Origin: Benincasa hispida
Taxonomy: Eukaryota; Streptophyta; Magnoliopsida; Cucurbitales; Cucurbitaceae
DNA: 64,000 bases
NCBI RefSeq assembly: GCF_009727055.1
Contig: NC_052353.1
Location: forward strand, 42,356,623-42,420,622
Direction: 5' to 3'
Of this stretch, positions 36,406-49,095 are shown piece after piece (the first letter of the stretch is position 1; every line of letters begins with the position of its first letter). The notes below the pieces were generated by a model that made no database searches, had not been told where the DNA came from, and saw only the letters and a list, made by a program, of their open reading frames with translations. A program made the translations under genes and the position numbers.

Positions 36406-36960
36406 CCATTACAGAGATACGAAACCAAACCTTGGTATAGAGGGAAGCCGGTTTCCGGTGACCGGAAGTGGGAGAGAGAGAGAGAGAGAGAGGTTGGAGT
36501 CGATAAATGAAAGATGAATATTGGGGAATTTGGGGGTTTTCCTCAATCAATGGAGTGTTTATAAATGGATTCAGAGAGACGCATTAGCCTTTTCAATATT
36601 CTTTCCTTTAGAAAAAAGATGGGGTTTGCATTTTGGTAAAGAAAATGCATTAATGGAGGTAGAAGACAGACCCCATTTCTTTTTTCAGGCCAAACAGAGC
36701 ACCGGAGGCCGGAAAATGGGCGCCGGAAAGGTGGAAGAGAAAGAGAAGAGAACAGAGATGAATCAAAGTTCAGAAATAAGAAATGAGAATGTGGTTTGAA
36801 GAGTATGAAATGAAATGAAGAAAAAGAGGAGAAGACAAAAGCAAAGAATGTCTGAGAAATTGGCAGCTAATTAAAAGATGGAACCTTTGAAAGGAAACTC
36901 TGTCTCTCTTCCATTTGACAGTTTGACTGCCTTCCCTTTTTAAAGTGAATTTCATCAAAT
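36406..36960 (-). promoter_or_regulatory. 5' UTR exon and promoter region of the deSI-like gene
   Basis: A (GA)n tract on the plus strand (36,474-36,492), i.e. a CT-rich leader in the gene's sense, and a more mixed base composition run to about 36,960. This fits a plant 5' UTR and core promoter. The plus-strand ORF at 36,521-36,799 shows no domain and is taken as incidental. No clear TATA box was identified. Confidence 0.4.
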
Positions 36961-37443
36961 TTCCCTTTTCTCAATTCTTTCTTATCCAATCCTTAAAAAA
37001 AAAAATGTCTAATAACATGGAGTATCTTACTCTCTTTGTTGACACTATAAATTTATATTCATAACAATCGTTAAACTTCACGAAAATATTAGATCTCACC
37101 CATTTTTTAGTACAATTGGGGTAGAAGTTGACCCTGTGGTTATTAATACACTCGTATATCAATTAATCTAGCTTGGTTTGACGAGTCTCACTCTATTTTA
37201 AAAAGCATACTAATATGTCACACAATAAATACTCATTCTATTTAACATTTGACACGGTCACATGATGATTTGCTATTTTATTTTATAGATCCCACACAAT
37301 TATTAATTGTTCATTTTACGAAAAACAATGAATGAAAATGGTATAGAAATGAAAATTTTCTATACTATTATAGTACTAGGATTTTTTCTACTCATTTGCT
37401 TCATTTTGATTACCACCACACTGCTAATGTTCAATCTCCTTAT

Positions 37444-38955
37444 TGAAGGAAGTGTAAAGTTTCGTAGCGGAAGCAGGGATTGACCAAATTTCTAATTTTT
37501 TTTACAGGATACAAATTTTACAGAATTCAAAATATAAATGAAGATACAAATTTTACAGAATTTAAAATATAAATTATGCATTCATTCTAAATTTTCAGCA
37601 TGCGTTGATGAAGAAAAAGAGAGGAAATTCATACATACCCTTGAAGATTACAAGTTCTTCTCGAAATCCCCTTCTCCACGATCCGGTCACGAACTCTTCA
37701 AATAAAATTCTAATGAGCACCACCACAAGTAAGATCTCTATATTCTCCTTTGTGACAAGAATCTCTCAAAGTGTGTGGGTTCTAAGATTTTTAAAAGAAG
37801 GAAGAAAAAGAATTTTGAGAGACAAAAAAGGAGAGTTCTGGAAAAATTTCCAGAGAGAGATTTTTTTTTTAGGTTGGGAGAAATGTATGAAGAAAATAAA
37901 GATTAAACTAAAAAAAACTCACTCATTGTAAAACAAACTCCCACTTCCACATTAATTGAGAGAATTATGGGAAAGATTTGTAACTCCCTCCTGTAATTTG
38001 AAATTCAAAATTAAAACAAAAATAAATATAAATAATAATTATATATAACTAAATGTTATATCAAATTTTTTTATAACCTATAATTTTTAATTCTCTCATT
38101 AATTTATGATATTTAATATAAATCTCATTTATACTAAATTTAATTATATGAATCTAATCCATATAATTAATATTTGAATCATATTCAAATATTTATTTCC
38201 TCTCCAATAAACTTTATATTATAATGTATCAAATACATTATATTAATTATATCATATATAATTAATTCCCTCAATTAATTTGAACAATTCAAATTAATCC
38301 AAAATTAATTCTCAATAATCTCTGTTGAGCTACAGAGGACCTTATAAACCTATAGATTAAAGCTTTAATGGTACTTAAATAATTAATTAAACTCTTTAAT
38401 TAAATTATCCAAATATCTATTAACTGCTGGTCACTCCACTAAAGACCGACAACTGCACTCTTCGCACTACAAATATATTTTTGTATCCATTAGATACAAC
38501 CAATCAATGGTGTGATAACCTTTCACAAATTGCTTGTAAATACAGTTGGACCAAAATTATCGTTTTGCCCCTATAGCTACATCTAACTCTTTAAGTACCA
38601 CCGATCTCTCTAATGAACAATAAGTCATAGTCCAACTATGACCAAACCCCTCTCGGGCCAAGAAAGTGTGTGACGCCACATTGTTCAACCCCAGAATCAG
38701 CCCTTAAGGGAGCAATTCATCTACTTACTCATATGTTATGGAACGAGTGAATTCCATCTTGTATAGTTATGTTCCCAGCTCCCCAATCAAATGAATCCCC
38801 AAAATGGTAGTTTTATTGAGTCGGCAATCTGACCACTCTCACCCATACAAATAAAAGGACTGCCTTTATAGAAAGGAGTTCACAACTCATTCAAGATTCA
38901 GGTCATGTCGCCTATGGTCATCTTGGTGAAATGTAAGTCTCTATTAAGAACGGTG
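37444..38955 (-). mobile_element. Truncated solo LTR of a copia-type element, minus strand
   Basis: Read on the minus strand it has the block order of copia LTRs seen elsewhere in this window: tgaactcctttctataa, gggtgagagtggtcagattg, a ttgttcattagag block, an AT-rich middle, aagaacttgtaatcttcaag, and an end with tgcttccgctacg near 37,465. The first few hundred bases of the LTR are missing at the 38,955 side. There, a second LTR of opposite orientation starts directly. No internal domain is attached. Confidence 0.65.
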
Positions 38956-40450
38956 TGTTGAGAATGTCCTAAAACTCGCAGTTTGTAAACATTAAACATA
39001 TTCTAAACACAATAAAGATATTATTAAAATTTTTTCAATAAAGACATTATTATGTTATTGAATTGTATTCATTACTAAATCCAATAAACTAATCCATGGC
39101 TATAAAATGAATACTTAAACTTTATGTGTAGAGATATAAAAAAGGATCAAGTTTTAGCATATAGCTAAAAAGATCTATAAGTATATGGATAAGGTTGAGT
39201 ATCTTATCTGGGAACACTATGGATGCGGCCCGCTTTGTATATTGATACAAATGATGTGATCCCAAAGACGTTCATGTGGAGACATGTAAGTGAAGGCATC
39301 CTATGCAAAAGATGTTTGCATAAGACCGGACCATGAAATAGTCACTTTTCTTTATAAGGATCATTTACTGTTAAAACTGACTATTTCAATTCGATGACCT
39401 ACGATAGCTCGACCTTAATCCTGAGGTAACTATGAACTCCTGTTTATTTGGAATTATCATTTAATCTGCATAGGTGAGAGTGGTTCAACATCATTGCTCA
39501 ATAAACCTCCCATCTTTGGGGTAAGACTAGATAGATAGTTGGGAGCATACTTTTGCAAGACGAAATTTGCTCTTACCCGTTTTGGGGTTAGCAGATAGGT
39601 TGCTCCCTTAAGTATTGACTCTTGGTCTTGAACAAAGGGCCCTCGCCCTCTTGTGACTGAAAGAGATTCGATTTATTGGTAGGACCATAAACCAATTGTT
39701 CATTAGAGAATCAGTGGAAACTTAAGGAGCAAGATGTATTACAGGGGTTAAACGGTAATTTTGACCTAACTGTTAATATAAATGACTTGTGAAGGATTGA
39801 CTTACTGATTATGGTTAAATCAAGTTGATAGAAATATATCTACAGTGAGGAGAATGCAACTACTAAGCTATTAATGAATATTGATTATTCAATTTATAGA
39901 GTTTAGCAAATTAATCTCAAATCGTTAGAGGTCATGATTTGTAGGTCCATTAGATCCCTCTACTAGCTCGTAAAAGAATTAAACCTTAAAATAGCATTGA
40001 GAGCATTTGAAATGCTCAAATTCGGTTTAGGGTTTGAATTATTATATCTGATATAATCAAACGTTTAGTCAGCGAATTAAATAGAATTGGAAAGATGAAA
40101 TTGTATAAATTTGATCTAAATATCAAGTACATGAATAGTGATTCATGTACGGATGACGTGTTTTATTAATTTAATATTAAATTATTTATTAAATTGATTA
40201 TTTAAATAAATTATTTATTTAAAATAAAGCAATTTAAATGAATAAAATTAATTATTTAAATAATTTTTTATTTAAAATAAAGTATTTTAAATAAATTGGA
40301 AATTGAAAATTTAAATTCATTCTTAAAAGTTTTATTTTAATTTTGATTTCATGCAAATTGAAATTAATATAAAAGGAAAAATGATTTTAAAATTAGAAAG
40401 TAGAAAATTCCAACTTTTTCAATTTATCCTACACCTAATCCACTCAATTG
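38956..40450 (+). mobile_element. 3'-truncated LTR of the window's copia family, plus strand
   Basis: It starts TGTTGAGAATGTCCTA at 38,956, matching the start of the intact LTRs at 46,500 and 54,834. It follows them through tccatggctata, tatctgggaacactatggatg, atgatgtgatcc, the gggtgagagtgg-type block, acagtgaggagaatgcaac and catgatttgtaggtccatta. It then loses similarity near 40,450, before the LTR 3' end and primer-binding site. Confidence 0.75.
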
Positions 40451-40924
40451 AGTTAATTTATTGGTTTAAGAGTTAATGCTACTAAATATGAAATAAAACA
40501 TCTCATATTTTATTAAATAAATAAAATATTTGTATATAACAATTACAAACTACAGAACCCACGAGATTTGAGGTATCAACTCTCAATACTTATATTATTT
40601 ATGTAGATCATATTATAAATTTAATCTATAAAATTAAACTTCCTGATTATTTAATTTTGAACTATCAAAATTAAAAATTTAATCTCTAACTTGGTTAATA
40701 TTTTAAAACTCGCGAATCTAATAAGTACATCATTGTTGATAAAACATAACATTCAAATTTGTAATTTGACGATTTGTTTATTTCTATGATGAAATTTTCA
40801 AGATTGATTGTTATAGATATCTTAATTCTCAGCAATTCTCTTCTCTCTCTATAATTTGATGATGATTGTCTATTATTTTAATGTAGTTCTCATTGTTAAT
40901 ATTGTAAAATGATTCGTTTTTTTT

Positions 40925-41225
40925 TTTATTATTGATTTTGATTTCTATTATTTCAAATAATGTTTATTTTAGTCTATACTTTCAATTTTAATTATTTCAG
41001 CCACTGTACTTTTAAAAAATGATAATTTTGATTCCTTAAAAATGAAATAAAAATAAATTATGAGACCAAAGCTATCACTTTTTAGAAATACAAAGACTAA
41101 AATAGATGTTTTGAAATTATATGGGCCAAAATGAACCGGAATTGAAAATATAAGTATTAAAATGAACATTTTGAGAGTCCAAAAACCAAAATAAATTAAA
41201 GTTGAAAATACAAAAAATTACATTA
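40925..41225. repeat. Small inverted-repeat (MITE-like) element
   Basis: The left phrases (tttattttagtctatacttt, tttcagccactgtac) are mirrored by caaagactaaaatag and gtccaaaaaccaaaata on the right. It spans about 300 bp, has no ORF, and is of the same general style as FB1. Confidence 0.45.
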
Positions 41226-41804
41226 GTATTTAAACATAGGGTGAAATAAGTGACAATATGCTAGCTAGACAAACATGAGTTGATTTAGGTCCCACAAAAA
41301 CTTTTTATTTCATTGGATCCTAGTATGAAAAAGCTATTAACCAATAGTACTTGTAGTAAAAAATATCAAGAGCTCTTATAGGTTAAATTATATTAATGTG
41401 TGAACATGAGCATAGTTTGATTATTTAAGTATTTTTTTTTAAAGTAAAGTTTCAAAACTCCACACAACATTTGGTATGTGTATGTGTGGTTATATATATA
41501 TCTCCATTAATATGACATAGTTTATAGCCCAAGTTTGTGGACCATCTCCTATCAGCTTAATGGTTTTACAAATTTTCTCAAACTCAAAAAGCAAATGTTG
41601 AAACTTTTGAAAAACCAAATTAAAATCTAAGTTTAAATCATGAAAATTGAAATAACTAAAGTAAACTTAGTTTACCAATAATCAGCACATACTCTTCTTA
41701 AGGTTGAATGTTCAAACATCCATATGTGCCGTTGTTGTAAAAAAAATACTAAAATAAATTGATTTCAACTTTTAATTTTAGATCCTATTTTTTGGGTTTA
41801 AATC

Positions 41805-42385
41805 ATATTTTAGTCCATAAATTTTGAATCTTATTCTATTTTAGTTATTAAATTTTAAAGTGTTCATTTTAGTCACTAAACTTTTAAAAGTGTTTATTTT
41901 TGTCCTTACTACTAAAATTATGTTAACTTTTTAACAAAAATGTGAGGGAGTTTGTATTTTTTGATGACTAGGCTATAGATGTATTGAGTGAGATGAAAGT
42001 GGAGTGAAATGCCAACAACAACACATCAAAATATTAAACGATCAAAATTTTGAATTAAAGATGCCTTAAAATTTTTCACTTTACCACCTTATTCAAAATT
42101 GAAACTAAAGATTTAGCATACTAACTTATTTGATTGCCTAATCATCCACAAATATAAGTTATCTCATCATTTTGTTAAAAAGTTAACAAAATCTTAATAT
42201 ATCAAGGACCAAAATAAGCATTTTTTAAAAGTGAAAGGACTAAAACGAATATTTTTAAAAGTTTAGGAATCACAATAAAACAATATTCAAAATTTAGGGA
42301 CCAAAATGAACATTTTTAAAAGTTTAGAAACTAAAATAAAATATTATATAAAGTTCAAAGACCAAAATAAAATTTAAATTTATTT
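41805..42385. mobile_element. Foldback/MITE-like element related in style to FB1
   Basis: The left arm (41,805-41,920: aaatcatattttagtccata, taaattttaaagtgttcatt, agtcactaaac) is mirrored at 42,205-42,385 (ccaaaataagcatttt, aatttagggaccaaaatgaa, agttcaaagaccaaaata). About 300 bp of unrelated centre lies between. Confidence 0.6.
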
Positions 42386-42940
42386 TTTTTATTAATTCAT
42401 GCAATCGACAAAATGTTGATTTTGCCATACTTATTAATTGATTAAGCCACTTGTCACATCATACGAACTCTATAATGTAATTGGTAGAAAGAACTAGATA
42501 TGACACTCAAACAAAAAGTTTTTCTTACCAACATAAGCTCATGCATTCGACCAAAAAGTTAGAGTTTCAAATCCACCGCATCACATATAATTGTCTCATC
42601 AATCCATCAATGAAACTATGAAGCCAATATAGTATCAAAATGCAATCAATTGGAAACAAGGTTAAACACAGCAACTAAAATGTCCAAAGAGTATCAGGCT
42701 ACTTTACTTGAACTCCAACCAAATTTATGAGACAACCAGATAGCCTATAATAATTTCTCACTGAGGAAGATTTTTAATATGTTAAATAAGTGACCCTGCA
42801 AGAAGTAGAATTCATCAAGATTAAGATCTTCCATGGAAGATGTAACTATACACAACACTATTGGCAAAGGAACCAACCAAAACCAATTGAGCAAGAGAAA
42901 GTGCAAGCCATAAGAGACTATCATCCATTGTTCATTCTGT
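42386..42940. other. Intergenic DNA downstream of the arabinosyltransferase gene
   Basis: A tRNA-like pair of boxes (aagctcatgcattcgacc near 42,536 and gagtttcaaatcc near 42,561) hints at another SINE head, but the body is not recognisable. The part next to 42,940 may hold 3' UTR sequence of the minus-strand gene. Nothing else is seen. Confidence 0.35.
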
Positions 42941-43195
42941 GGCCATACTAAGAATTTGTTTTTTTGAGATACCAGTCACAAACAAGAAGGCCTCTTCTTT
43001 CCAGTGTAATTCTTTCATTTTCCCTTCTTTTATAAAATAAAGCAGTACAAAAAATCATGTGTGATTTGAAAAGAGCAGGCTCCTCTCTAGTCTCAATTGA
43101 CCTGAAGGTTTGTGAAACCATCCAACTTTGATGTTTTTTGAGCCAATGTTTTGCCAAGTACAATCTATGATCTTCAAGAGCATAAATTAAGAAGT

Positions 43196-45141
43196 TTACC
43201 AATCCGAACCATCAGGGAAAGGATTCAGTGCATCCTGCTTTCCATTGACGTAGAAGTCGACCACGGCTTTCATTCGAGGAAACTTATCGGGATGGTAATT
43301 CACATGAACAATGACTGGCTTCAACTTTTTCAGATTATCATCCTTCCTTACAGTCTTGAATAGAACCTTGCTATTCATAAAAAGATAGAAATCCATAGTT
43401 CTCCTAGAAGCATAAAGCCCCTCGTAGTTTGAATGCGAAGGGAAAAACAGTTCCTCATTGAAAACAGCCTGGTCCCAAGAATTTCGTTCTCGAGAAAGCC
43501 GAGTAGCCACACGATCTAAAAGCTCAATTGCAGGAATAGTTGGTCTAATATAGAAGAAGCCCGAGTTATAAACCCAGATACGCATTGTGTGCGCGAATCG
43601 AGCCCAACCCATTGCAGTTTCCTCAAAGACATGGTTGTATCCATAAGCAGTAGCATTGTCATGACCATCAGTCATCGATTCTACATCTGAGTCCCGATAT
43701 AGATGATTGAAAGGATTTTGCAAGTAAATAATGTCTACATCAGATAGTAAAACGCCATATCCCAACTGGAGAAACTCCCTCAAGATGCGGAATTTTGTCC
43801 CTGAGACAGCATGGTTCCCTCCTGTTCGTCCAATTGAATCGACTTTTTCATCGGGGTCTCTCTTATACACTGGAACATCATTTGTTTTGCAGAATTGAAC
43901 TATTTCATCGTCCAAAGCAACCACAAGATAATTAGGTATGCCTGCTTTCTTGATGCTAGTGAACCATAATTCCAACATCGCCTTCACATTTGAATTCGCT
44001 ACTGCGACTATAAGTTCTCTATTAACAGCAACTTTCTCCAATATCTTTGCTAATCTTGGATTGACAGACTCATCAGGGATAACAGGTGGATTTGTTCTTA
44101 AACCTTTTACGGTACCGAAAGGCCCGGCTTTCGACTGTTTACCTAAAGCAAGAACTTGCTTCTGTGCATGATCTTTACCTTGCTCAGCCAACTTGAGCTT
44201 TTCAGTTAATTCCCTGATCTGTTTTTCCAGCTGAGCATTCTTCTCCGATGCTGAAATAAACTCGGATTTTAACATGTCAATCCGTTCAGATGAATCGCAT
44301 GAACTCGAATCAGCCTAGTGCACAACCAGATTATAAAATTACAATCAGACCATGTCAATATTGGCTATACTTCTACAACAAATTCATGGTATCAGAAGGC
44401 AAAACATTCGATGAACAAAATTTATAACATCCAACATATGAAGTCACTATTTTATGCACACCAGAGAAGTATAAAGGCTTACGTTAACCCATTCAAATAG
44501 TCTGGCTATCATTCCGAAAGATTCACTAAATGGAATTTTAGCATATGATGGAGAATCAAGTAATGCACATCAATTACTGAATTGAGCATTCGAATCTCCC
44601 AGTTTTTTAAATGGTGACATTCTCTAAACAAAAAATAATGCACAGAAACCAACTCATCGGGATAACCAACCAAAATATTAATGGAATTGAAAATGCACAG
44701 CAATCGAACATCCAAACTCAGTTCAGTAAGTTATTTTAGGTAGTCTGGAACTTGTAAAATCCATCTCACCTCCAAACCTAATTGAAATTACCAAAGTTCT
44801 AATCAAAGCATTAAACAGCATCAAATTTCACATTCTTAAGAATTAAGCACACATGAAGATTCAACAAGAGGCTCAAATCGAGAAGGGTAATGAAGGAAAG
44901 AGGAGGGGGGGAAACCCAGAAAGCAGAAAACAGGGCAAGTGTAAACACAAACCTGGGTTATAAATTTCACGGAACGAGAATCACGAATAGAGAGAGAGCT
45001 CGATTTGAAGATCCCACCGGGGAACAAGAAGGCAAAAACGAATCCAAGAAGGACGCCGATAAATATGGCAGTCCCAATCTTGGATTTGGTGGATCCTTGC
45101 GAGGAGTTCCTCATCAACGGCCCGTCTCTGCGGCCATTCAT
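43196..45141 (-). CDS. RRA: Arabinosyltransferase, GT77 family (RRA type)
   Basis: Two coding exons, 45,141-44,953 and 44,314-43,196, separated by one GT-AG intron, give 435 residues, close to the roughly 430 of Arabidopsis RRA1-3. Topology is type II Golgi: a basic cytosolic N-terminus, a membrane anchor at about 22-41 ([19 protein letters not shown]), then a coiled-coil-like stem (about 80-115, [19 protein letters not shown]). The catalytic domain carries the DVD motif (255-257, in [13 protein letters not shown]). RRA enzymes add the second arabinose to hydroxyproline arabinosides of extensins, affecting root-hair and cell-wall growth. The frame is uninterrupted in both exons. A possible donor at the very last codon (gattg|gtaaac) was considered, but the in-frame TAA gives a normal family end. 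Confidence 0.95.
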
Positions 45142-45420
45142 GGCTTCCCGTTCAGCACAAACCGAAAGTTTCAGAGGGGCCCAGAAGGGAGAAAATGACG
45201 ATTACCCTTAATTGAAAGCTCGATCAAGCAAAGATGATATTTTGAGACTCATAGAACACCAGAATGTAAGGGAGTGCGAAGAACAAAAAAGCACCAGATC
45301 GTTGCTACGAAATTTGGCCCAATCTGGGAGTCATAGAACTCAAAGTCTGCTGCTTCTACAGAGTTGACTTGGTTGAGGGAGGCATGGAGGCAGGTAAAGA
45401 TTCATAGATTGGCATTGATT
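45142..45420 (-). promoter_or_regulatory. 5' UTR and promoter region of the RRA-type gene
   Basis: Mixed-composition sequence upstream of the ATG, with no upstream in-frame extension supported. No TATA box is obvious. The region ends where AT-rich DNA and transposon relics start (about 45,420 onward). Confidence 0.4.
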
Positions 45421-45734
45421 AATGATCGTTTATTTATGATTTTTAATTAATCAAGGGGAATAGGATCAAAAGCCGTGGAATTTTCAATCTGGGTGGCTGT
45501 AAAATACAAATCCAGTATTTAAAGGTGTGATTTTTATTTAAATTTCCAATTATCTATCTTTTGAATTATAACTTAAGTAGGATCCAAACACATTATTGAA
45601 CTCATTTTTCTTCTTATTCCATGAAAAATTTCATTTCCTTCCGAAAAATATTTTATAGGTGATACATGTCTTAATCAATTGAGCTAATTTTTTTTTCTTA
45701 TTCAGTTCCTTCTCATAAATTACTTAAATATGAA

Positions 45735-45890
45735 CTAAAAAGGGAAATTACCAGTTTTGATCTAATTTTTTTTTCCCTAACCTCATTTAAAATCAATTTT
45801 TTTAACATCTTTTCCAACTTTTCAGACTTTAAATAGAGGGACCCAACATGTAAAAATACAATTTCCCCCCTCAATAAATGATCATTCAAT
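45735..45890. repeat. Single-arm relic of foldback element FB3
   Basis: The order ttaacatcttttccaac, gactttaaatagagggaccc, aacatgtaaaaatac and aatttcccccctca parallels one arm of FB3 (2,560-2,640). The mirror arm is not found nearby, so this is a half element or deletion product. It lies about 0.6 kb upstream of the RRA gene. Confidence 0.5.
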
Positions 45891-45984
45891 TGCATTCAAT
45901 ATGAAATCGCTAAACTTACTAAACTCACATATCTTAAATTTAAAACTTCAATCTTTAGTTTCACGCTCCTCATGTCACTATATA

Positions 45985-46499
45985 ACACTGTTTACTGTTT
46001 AAGACTGACTGTTTCAAATCGATGACCTAGGTAACTTGATCTTAATCCTAAGCTAACTTTGAACTCTTGTTTATTCGGGATTATCCTTAGATTTGCATAG
46101 GTGAAAGTTGGCTCAACAGCACCGACTCAATAAGTCTCCCATTTCAAGGGCAAGACTGGGTAGATAGCTGGAGACACAAGGTGCAAGACGGAATTCACAC
46201 CTACCCGATTTAGGGATAGTAGAAAGGTTATTCTCTTACTGAATCCAGATCTTGAACAAGGGGCTCCATCCTCTCATTGGTCTGAGAGGGGCTCAGTTTA
46301 GTGATTGGATCACAGACCCATTGTTCATTAGAGGATCAGTGGAACTTAAAAAGCAAGATGTAATTTCGGGGGTAAAACAACATTTGACCCAACCAATATT
46401 ACAAACAACCTGTAAATGGTCGACTTATTGATTATGGTTAAATCAAGTGGATAGATATATATCTACAGTGAGAAGAGTACAACTACTGAGCTATAGTGG
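45985..46499 (+). mobile_element. Outer copia LTR, left part (5'-truncated)
   Basis: From cactgtttactgtttaagac onward it follows the intact LTR at 46,500 (position about 46,905 on): gatgacctagg, ttattcgggattatcctt, aagactgggtagatagctgg, ttgttcattagaggatcagt and acagtgagaagagtacaac. It breaks at 46,499, where the inner element begins, and resumes at 56,726. The first 400 bp or so of this LTR are missing. Confidence 0.8.
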
Positions 46500-48373
46500 T
46501 GTTGGGAATGTCCTAGATCTCGTAGTTCGTAAATTTTGTGTTAAACATTCTATTTATCAATAAAATATTGTTAAGTATCTTATTCAATAAAGTTGTTGAT
46601 TTTGCATTCTATCATGAAAATCCAATAAACATATCCATGGCTATAGTATGAATACTTTAACTTTGTGTGGTGACATAAACGGGATCAAGTTAATAGTATA
46701 TAGCCTAAATGGTCTATAAGTATATAGATAAAATTGGCTATCTCATCCTTGTAACACTATTGGATGCGACTCATTTTTTATATAGGTAATACAAATGATG
46801 TGATCCACAGTTCATTCATGTAGGGACATGTGAGTGGGGCCTCCTATGCAATGAGTTTGTGTATAGATTGAACCACGAAATAATCATTTTTCTTTATAAT
46901 GACAGTTTACTGTTAAAACTGACTATTTCATACTAAAGTAACCTAGGATAACTCGATCTTAATCTTGAGCTAGCTATGAACTCCTATTTATTCGGGATTA
47001 TCCTTTGATCTGCATGGGTGAGAGTAGTCCAACAATACTGCTCAATAAGCCTTCCATTTTGGGGATAAGACCGGATGGATAGCTTGGGACATAGCTCTAC
47101 AAGATGGAATTCACTCCTACCCATTTTAGGGTTAACAGATAGGTTGTTCTCTTAAGTGCTGATTTCAGGTCTTGAAAAATCGGGGCTCGTCTTCTCATGA
47201 TAGAGAAGGACATGACTCATAAGTAGTATTATGAATCAAACTGTTCATTGGAGGGCTAGTGGGAACTTAAGGAACAAGATATATTTATAGGGGTAAAATG
47301 GTAATTTTGACCCAGTTGTAATTACAAACGACCTATGAAGGATCGACTTACTGATTATGGTTTATATGGATAGAAATATATCTACAGTGAGGAGAGTGCA
47401 ACTATCGAGTTATAGTAGTGTGTCTTGATAGTTAACGAATAGTAATTAATTCGCTTAAAGAGTTTAGTGAATTAATTACAGATTGTTGAAGCTCATGATC
47501 TGTAGGACCATTAGGTCGCTCTATTAGCTCATTAAATTGGAATACCAAATTGAGTATTGATTAGGGTTATGAATTTGAAATGTTCAAATTTAATTTTAGG
47601 GTTTTGATTGATTTATATGATACAATTAAAAATGTTTAATTTAATTAAATGGAATTGAAAAATCAATTAATATTTAAATTATGATATAAATATCAAAATT
47701 TATTTATTTGTGAAATTGATATTTTATTGATTTAATATTAAGATATTAAATTAATATTAATATTTATGTTTTAATTAAAAATAGTTTTATTTAAATTAAT
47801 TAATTTTGAATTAATTTTATAAAACTAATTTAATAAAAAAATTAATATGATTTTTGAAATCATTTTTAAGTTAATGAGTTTTCCATTTTTTGGGTAAAAA
47901 CCTACTAACAAATATGATGAATTGTCACCAAAATCCATTTCGTTTTTGTGATGATCTTCAAGCTAAAGCTGCCCACCATGCAACCCTGTATAATTGCATG
48001 AGTTCTTCCTATATATAGTAGCTCTATGCATAAAGATCAATAATGCAATATGAGTTTTACTTGCTGAAGTGAAAACCTGAAAACCCTACACATCCCTCAC
48101 TTGTTCTTCATTAATTCAACTTGATTTAAGTGTTTCCACCGCATGTTCCAGCTTGAGCATAGTAGAGAAGGTCTCAATGGTAATCCTTTTGAAAATTCAA
48201 GCTCTATCTTGGTAGATTTCAACTGAATTCGTGGAGGAAATCTTCAAAGGTAATATGTGTTTCAAACCCTCTTATGACTATCATATGAATAACATGCTTA
48301 AAACTCAAATTAAATGTAGTTTAAGTACTTATTGATTTTGGAGTCTTCCGTTGCATGTTTGATTACTCCTACA
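46500..48373 (+). repeat. 5' LTR of the inner copia element
   Basis: 1,874 bp from TGTTGGG to CCTACA. It differs from the 3' LTR by scattered substitutions and small indels (about eight in the first 190 bp), so the insertion is not recent. The promoter region probably lies near the tatatatagtagctctatgc stretch (about 48,011-48,031), which contains a TATA-like box. Confidence 0.9.
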
Positions 48374-48375
48374 AT

Positions 48376-48387
48376 TGGTATCAAAGC
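48376..48387 (+). other. Primer-binding site of the inner copia element
   Basis: tggtatcaaagc lies two bases after the LTR end. It differs by one base from the initiator-methionine tRNA complement tggtatcagagc used by most plant copia elements. Confidence 0.85.
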
Positions 48388-48660
48388 ATGGTTTAGGCAC
48401 TTAAGTATTGTTAATTTAAGTTTGGTGGTTGTTTTTTCATGAACTGCATGAAATAATATACTGATATGGTTCTTTCAGAGTTTTGGCATTTGAATTCTAT
48501 AAATTATGTTGTTTCTCTTGTAATTGGCTCTTGTTTGATGAGCCTTAATGTGTATTTAAGAGTCTGTAGTTCATATGGAGTCATTAGAAGTTGAAATTAG
48601 AATGTAACTGAAGAAAGAAGTGAAGAAGGCTGAGCTGCAAATTTCCAGTTCTTCAGCTAG

Positions 48661-49095
48661 TGTTTGAATTTTGAGCGAGATTGGACCAAGTTTGAGTGAG
48701 ATTTCAAGTTCAAGCAAGATTTTGAATCAAGGTTTGAGCGAGATTTCTAGTTCGAGCGAGATTCTGTTGGAATTTCCGAGCGAGATTTTCAAGTTCAAAC
48801 GAGAATTTGAATCGAGCTTGAGCGAGATTTCTAGTTTGAGCAAGATTCTGATGGAATACATAGCGAAATTTCAAGTTCGAAACGAGATTTTGAATCAAGT
48901 TCGAGCGAGATATCAAGCAGGAGCGAGATTCTGATGGTTTGAGCAAGATTATTCAATGAGCCAGCGAGAGATCAAGTTTTGTGCGAGATTTCAACCACAG
49001 CGAGAGATCAAGTTTGAGCGACATTTCAACATGGAGCGAGATCTGGTTTAAACCAAGCGAGATCTTGGTCCATCAGCGAGATCCGATTTATCCAA
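48661..49095 (+). repeat. Irregular gagcgagattt minisatellite in the copia leader
   Basis: The core gcgagattt or a close variant (gagcgagattct, gagcaagattt) occurs some fifteen to twenty times with variable spacers of 10-25 bp. On the plus strand it is open for 87 codons and would spell repeated SEISSSSEIL. The minus-strand mirror ORF and the lack of any domain speak for repeat expansion rather than a gene. The outer copia carries a different repeat at the same leader position. Confidence 0.8.

Noticed and set aside
36521..36799. 92-codon plus-strand ORF upstream of the deSI-like gene
   Set aside because: It lies in the likely promoter of a minus-strand gene, has no recognisable motif and no splice or UTR support.
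43100..43202. Extra 3' exon of the RRA-type gene using a donor at its last codon
   Set aside because: The in-frame TAA after GSDW gives the usual family length; the downstream ORF (42,948-43,202) shows no conserved motif.
48671..48946. Ser/Glu/Ile-rich 87-codon ORF and its minus-strand mirror
   Set aside because: Both are products of the gcgagattt minisatellite, whose unit lengths happen to keep frames open; there is no start context or conservation evidence.
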